In this document: piece by piece, positions 59,788 to 64,000 of the stretch
How positions within the stretch are numbered: the first letter of the stretch is position 1
How the letters are laid out: each line of letters opens with the position of its first letter
NCBI GenBank assembly: GCA_001856825.1
Contig: ATMD01000001.1
Coordinates: 50,581 to 114,580, forward strand
Source of the DNA: Thermoplasmatales archaeon I-plasma
Lineage (GTDB): Archaea; Thermoplasmatota; Thermoplasmata; Thermoplasmatales; GCA-001856825
Direction: 5' to 3'
DNA length: 64,000 nt
Translations under genes and position numbers: made by a program
Notes under the pieces: generated by a model
Told to the model about the DNA's origin: nothing
What the model saw: the letters and a program-made list of their open reading frames with translations, nothing else
The model's database searches: none

Positions 59788-62373
59788 GTGTCGGAAAGGG
59801 AAGAGGTCATCGGCTATCTGAAGGACAACGGTTATGAAAGGAAGATATGCGTCAAATGCGGCAAGGTATTCTGGACGATTGACCACGCTAGGGAAACCTG
59901 CGGTGAGGTTCCATGCGATCCGTATTCATTCATTGGCAATCCACCAACATCAAGGAAATATTCACTGGAGGAGATGAGGGAGGAATTCCTGTCGTTCTTT
60001 GAAAGGAACGGGCACAAGAGGGTGAAGAGGTATCCAATTGTAGCAAGGTGGAGGGAGGACGTATATCTTGTTAACGCAAGCATATATGATTTCCAGCCGC
60101 ACGTCACATCAGGCAAGGTTCCACCGCCTGGAAACCCTCTTGTAGTTTCGCAGCCGTGCATAAGGACTGTTGATCTTGACAACGTTGGCAAGACTGGGAG
60201 ACACCTCTCAGTCTTTGAGATGGGTGGCGCAAAATCATTCAATTTCCCGGGGAAAGAGATTTACTGGAAGGGCAAGGCAATTGAATACTCAGTTGAATTC
60301 CTGACGCACCTCGGTGTGAAGAGGGAAGAGATAGTCTTCAAGGAAAAACCGTGGGCTGGCGGCGGGAATGCAGGTTCATCAGTCGAGGTCATGGTCAGGG
60401 GACTTGAGGTTGCAACGCTCGTTTTCATGGACATGGTGGAAACTCCTGATGGTGAAGAGGAGATAGATGGTGTGCGTTACAGGAAGATGGAGAACAGGAT
60501 TGTTGACACGGGATACGGCATAGAGAGGTTCACCTGGCTATCGCAGGGGACGGATACGCTTTATGAGGCCCTCTACCCCGGGATGGTATCTGACCTCATG
60601 AAGGAGATAGGACTGGGCAGGCCTGAGTTCCTGAGGGAGTTCATCAATTCCTACGCAAGCGAAGATGGGTCTGAGGTGAAGTTCCTTTCCTCACTGACAC
60701 CAGAAGAGAGGGAGAGCCTAGACAGGCTCTCAAACATATACATCCTTGCAGACCATACGAGGGCAATAACGATCCTCCTGTTCGACGGATTGGTGCCTTC
60801 AAACTCGAAGGCAGGATACGTGCTGAGGATGCTGATAAGGAGGGCCCTCCTGTCCAGGAAGAAGATAGGCATAAATAGCGAACTGTGGGACCTCATAGAG
60901 GCGCAGAAGAACAGGTTCAGCGACATACTGGATACGAGGCTTGAAGGATCTGCCAGAGAAATAATCAAACTTGAAACTGAAAGGTTCGAGGAGCTTCTTG
61001 GCAAGGGGGACGCAATGATAAGGAAATATGCGAAAGGGGGTAGAATGAGTGCAGAAGACGTAGTACTGCTCTTTGAATCCAACGGCCTCCCAATAGAATA
61101 CGTGAAGGAAAGGTGCGATGCACTGGGCATAAAGTTCCCGGAGAAACTGGAGAAAACGAGGGGTTTCTCCAACGTTAGGAAGGAACAGAAGGAGAAGGAA
61201 TACACCCTGAAGAACAAATATCCTGAGACTGGAAGATTGTACTACGACAACGAGAGGATATTTGAATTCAACAGCAGCGTTATTGGCGTGGAAGGAAAAT
61301 ACGTAATCCTTGAAAATACGTACTTCTACCCTGAGGGAGGGGGGCAGCCTTCAGATCACGGCATAATTCTTGCCTCAGACAGGAAGATGGAAGTAAATGA
61401 CGTGAAGATCGTAAACGGAACGATACTGCACGAAATAAGTGACGCAAAGAGCATAAATGTGGGAGAAAGGGTTCACGGCCTCTTGAACGTTGAAAGGAGG
61501 AAGAGGCTCATGCAGAGCCACACTGCAACCCACATAATGCTTTCATCCATCAGGGACGTTCTTGGACCGCACATATGGCAGGCTGGTGCACAGAAGGACG
61601 AGAGGGTGAGCAGGCTGGATGTCACTCATTTCAGGGATGTATCGCCTGAGGAAATAGCAATGATAGAGGAGAGGGCAAATGAGATAGTCAGGATGAACCT
61701 CCCGCTGCACAAGGAATTTGTCAACAGGAATGATGCAGAGGCTAAATTCGGTTTCACCCTGTACCAGGGCGGTATTCCAGAGGGGAACATGCTGAGGCTG
61801 GTGGAGATTCCAGGCATTGACGCGGAGGGATGCGGAGGCACACATCTGGACTACACGGGCGAAGTTGGGTACATCAAGATAGTGAAGGTAGAGAGGATCC
61901 AGGACGGCATCATAAGGTTCAATTTTGCTGCTGGTAAGGCAGCAGTTGAGCTGTCAAACTCCCAGAGCAGGCAGCTCCTGGAGTTGAGGGAGAAGATGGG
62001 TGAAGACCCTGTAAAGACATTTGAATCTGTGAACAGGTCGCTTGAGGAAACAAGGAAGGCAATTGAATCAGGATTCGGTTATTCAACTATCAACTACAAA
62101 GGGAAGGAGATCAAGGTAATGGAAGTAAACGAATCGATCGCAGAATTCATTTCAAAGGGTCTTTCAAAATCATACGGCATAGTCATATCAGGCGAGAAGG
62201 TGAGGATAGCATCCTCCTCACCGGAAGTATCTGCACTGGAAATAATGCGAATCCTGGAGAAGGCCGGGTTGGTGAAGGGAGGGGGGAACGGAACGTACGC
62301 CCAGGGAAAAGTATTAAAGCAGAATCTTGGTCTGAAGGAAGTAGAAGGGGCGATATCAGATCACAACAGATGA
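59788..62373 (+). CDS. alaS: Alanyl-tRNA synthetase
   Basis: An 861-residue class II synthetase of the archaeal type, with an N-terminal Cys-bearing extension (CVKCGKVFWT, about residues 18-27). The catalytic core runs RPYSLEEMREEFLSFF-like and FQPHVTSGKVPPPGNP through RFTWLSQGTDTLYEALYP, with VEVMVRGLEVATLVFM. The editing domain has HTATHIMLSSIRD and EGCGGTHLD metal ligands; a C-terminal tail follows. It charges tRNA-Ala. The GTG at 59788 is supported by a TATA box. Its stop overlaps the next gene. Confidence 0.95.
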   Translation: MSEREEVIGYLKDNGYERKICVKCGKVFWTIDHARETCGEVPCDPYSFIGNPPTSRKYSLEEMREEFLSFFERNGHKRVKRYPIVARWREDVYLVNASIYDFQPHVTSGKVPPPGNPLVVSQPCIRTVDLDNVGKTGRHLSVFEMGGAKSFNFPGKEIYWKGKAIEYSVEFLTHLGVKREEIVFKEKPWAGGGNAGSSVEVMVRGLEVATLVFMDMVETPDGEEEIDGVRYRKMENRIVDTGYGIERFTWLSQGTDTLYEALYPGMVSDLMKEIGLGRPEFLREFINSYASEDGSEVKFLSSLTPEERESLDRLSNIYILADHTRAITILLFDGLVPSNSKAGYVLRMLIRRALLSRKKIGINSELWDLIEAQKNRFSDILDTRLEGSAREIIKLETERFEELLGKGDAMIRKYAKGGRMSAEDVVLLFESNGLPIEYVKERCDALGIKFPEKLEKTRGFSNVRKEQKEKEYTLKNKYPETGRLYYDNERIFEFNSSVIGVEGKYVILENTYFYPEGGGQPSDHGIILASDRKMEVNDVKIVNGTILHEISDAKSINVGERVHGLLNVERRKRLMQSHTATHIMLSSIRDVLGPHIWQAGAQKDERVSRLDVTHFRDVSPEEIAMIEERANEIVRMNLPLHKEFVNRNDAEAKFGFTLYQGGIPEGNMLRLVEIPGIDAEGCGGTHLDYTGEVGYIKIVKVERIQDGIIRFNFAAGKAAVELSNSQSRQLLELREKMGEDPVKTFESVNRSLEETRKAIESGFGYSTINYKGKEIKVMEVNESIAEFISKGLSKSYGIVISGEKVRIASSSPEVSALEIMRILEKAGLVKGGGNGTYAQGKVLKQNLGLKEVEGAISDHNR

Positions 62374-64000
62374 GCTTGTAACGATCCGTTCTACGGTCAA
62401 GAAATATTTTGCAGTTACAGGCGAGGTAAAAGTACAAGATGGAGTATACGAATTCCACACCCTTGTAGACCCGAATCTCGAGGGTGATTTCAAGAAACTG
62501 GTAGCTGACCTGAAACCTCTCGGTTATATACCCGTTATAGGGAAAGGGAGGGAAACTGGATCTGAATACGTGATTTCGGTCATTAAGAGGAGGAAGTCGA
62601 GACCGTTTGGTATATGGGTGAACATAGTGCTTCTCATAGCCACGCTCATAGCAACCATATATGTTGGCGAGGGCCTGTACGTTGGATATTTTGGGATCAC
62701 TAAATTCTCGTGGGGTCTGTATTTTGATGGCTTCCTCTATTTCTCGCTGCCACTGCTGATAATTCTCGGTTCACATGAATTTGGGCATTTTTTTATGGCA
62801 AAAAGAAACGGCGTCGCCGCTTCCCTTCCTTTTTTCATTCCTGCTCCTTTCACTCTTCTTGGCACAATGGGAGCATTCATTTCTCTGAGGGACCCTCTTC
62901 CCGACAGGAAGACGCTGATCAAGATCGGTGCAGCTGGCCCGATTGTCGGCTTCGTCATGAGCATAGTAATCGGAATCGTAGGTGCTTATCTTGGTACTAT
63001 ACAAAAACCTGTTAATGTGACGAGTTCACAGGTTTCGTACCTTATTTCTCTCCCCGTTATCTACTACATCTTTCCTGCAATACAGACAACAAACGTGCAT
63101 CCAGTTGCATTCGCTGCATGGGTCGGTTTCCTCGTGACCGCTATCAACCTATTCCCTATAGGGCAACTGGATGGCGGCCATGTTGCAAGAGGGCTTCTAG
63201 GGAAGAATGCGAGATACCTAAGCTATGCATTCATAATCATTCTTGTCATACTTGGGATATACTACGTCTCCTGGCTCCTGTTTGCAATCATAATCGTTAT
63301 CCTCGGGTTGTCCCATCCACCGCCTTTGAACGACATATCTAGACCCGGGAGGAAGGAGATAATGGTGGGCATAATTGCCATAGCCCTTGTTGCCATAAGT
63401 TTCTCGCCAATTCCATTCGTGGAGCATGTGTCACCAAACCTAGCAACGTCTGAAATCACAGGGGGGAATTATTTCTCAATATACGGAAACCCCGCGTTCG
63501 AGAATGATACGATGCTTCTCACAGTAGACAACCTGAACAACTACACAATCCCCCTCAGCGTTACGATAAAGACACCGACAGGTCTAGCGGCAACGCCATC
63601 GTTCAATGAAAGCATGTATCCTCTGGAAAAGAGGAGCTACAACATCACAGTATGGCCGGCCAGCAGTACTAGTATGGGTTTCTACAATTTTTCCATAACA
63701 GTTTCGGCATCGACAATGCAGAAGACGTACAACAAGAACATCACTGTCGTATCTGTGGACCAAAACATAACTGCAAATAACCTGAATCCCTACTACACTA
63801 ACAAGAATTCAGTAACTCTCAACATAACCAACAAGGGCGGTCTCGCACTCCTCGACATCCACAAGTTTGACAGTACTTCGGGGTACTTAATAAGCGGAAC
63901 TGCTGTTGTTGAAACGTCAGGGAACGGTACATACATAGAGGTGCCTTCTTACCAGCCAATCACGATAACAGTTGAATTTCTCAACCTGACACAGGAATCC
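62370..64000 (+). pseudogene. Membrane-embedded M50 metalloprotease (site-2 protease), frameshifted start and running off window
   Basis: The frame shows a soluble N-terminal domain (KYFAVTGEVKVQDGVYEFHT; ADLKPLGYIPVIG), a membrane helix and then the zinc motif GSHEFGHFFMAKRNG (HExxH). NLFPIGQLDGGHVARGLL is the second M50 motif (NxxPxxxxDGG). After further helices (to about 63430) an Asn-rich extracellular domain continues past the end. The frame has no ATG, GTG or TTG between its TAG at 62342 and the protease domain. ATG 62370, overlapping the alaS stop, gives M-S-L then TAA; adding one G after the TTG yields MSLVTIRSTVKKYF in frame. So one base looks missing near 62378, by real mutation or sequencing error. 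Confidence 0.75.

Noticed and set aside
1..64000. CRISPR arrays, insertion sequences, phage genes or rRNA
   Set aside because: No repeat-spacer pattern, transposase, integrase or rRNA-like stretch was seen on reading both strands by eye; small degenerate elements could be missed.

Overview
The window looks like a chromosomal segment of a Thermoplasmatales-type euryarchaeon, a thermoacidophilic, wall-less, peptide-consuming lineage. The evidence is an archaeal-type AlaRS, an archaeal wyosine-pathway radical SAM enzyme (Taw1), an archaeal Ser/His signal peptidase, a Nuo complex without NuoE, NuoF or NuoG, a small metal-binding protein resembling Thermoplasma Ta0938, and transcription signals of that group. 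First genes of operons often start 24-27 bases after an A/T-rich TATA box, so they are probably leaderless. Internal operon genes instead carry GGTG-type Shine-Dalgarno sites or ATGA overlaps. No phage, IS element or CRISPR array was seen.

Left part (about 1-36 kb): uptake and catabolism of amino acids, amines and peptides. It holds three class III aminotransferases, four aldehyde dehydrogenases (one cut by the window start, one split by a one-base frameshift), a saccharopine-dehydrogenase-like oxidoreductase and a Dpp/Opp peptide transporter in two blocks (binding protein and permeases at 3.2-7.1 kb, both ATPases at 12.9-14.9 kb). Two Lrp/AsnC regulators and an APC amino acid permease complete the set. 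Interspersed are a UbiA-type prenyltransferase, a three-gene proton-translocating transhydrogenase (pntAA-AB-B), homoserine dehydrogenase, a class I aminotransferase, a PuuE-like deacetylase, OsmC and cupin proteins, a cyclase-family hydrolase, an SDR, a drug-type ABC exporter, a NifX-like protein and an MTHFR-like protein.

Middle (36-41 kb): an unrecognised 174-residue protein, tRNA-Leu(UAG), a haem-oxygenase-fold (PqqC/TenA-like) protein overlapping a Ta0938-like Cys-rich protein, a GNAT protein, a prenyl diphosphate synthase, UbiX and a small zinc-ribbon protein.

Right part (41-58 kb): the respiratory block, all on the minus strand. It has nuoA-B-C-D-H-I-J(split)-K-L-M-N followed by two small unrecognised genes, then a four-subunit succinate dehydrogenase (sdhA-C-D-B). 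Next comes a second flavoprotein/iron-sulfur complex whose Cys/His-rich membrane anchor resembles the mycobacterial Sdh1 anchor. A previously easy-to-miss 56-residue membrane peptide and a 12-bp hairpin end that operon. These complexes would feed a quinone pool that the prenyl synthase and the UbiA enzyme could help make.

Far right (58-64 kb): tRNA modification (taw1, trmI), alaS, and a membrane-embedded M50 protease that runs off the window and appears frameshifted at its third codon.
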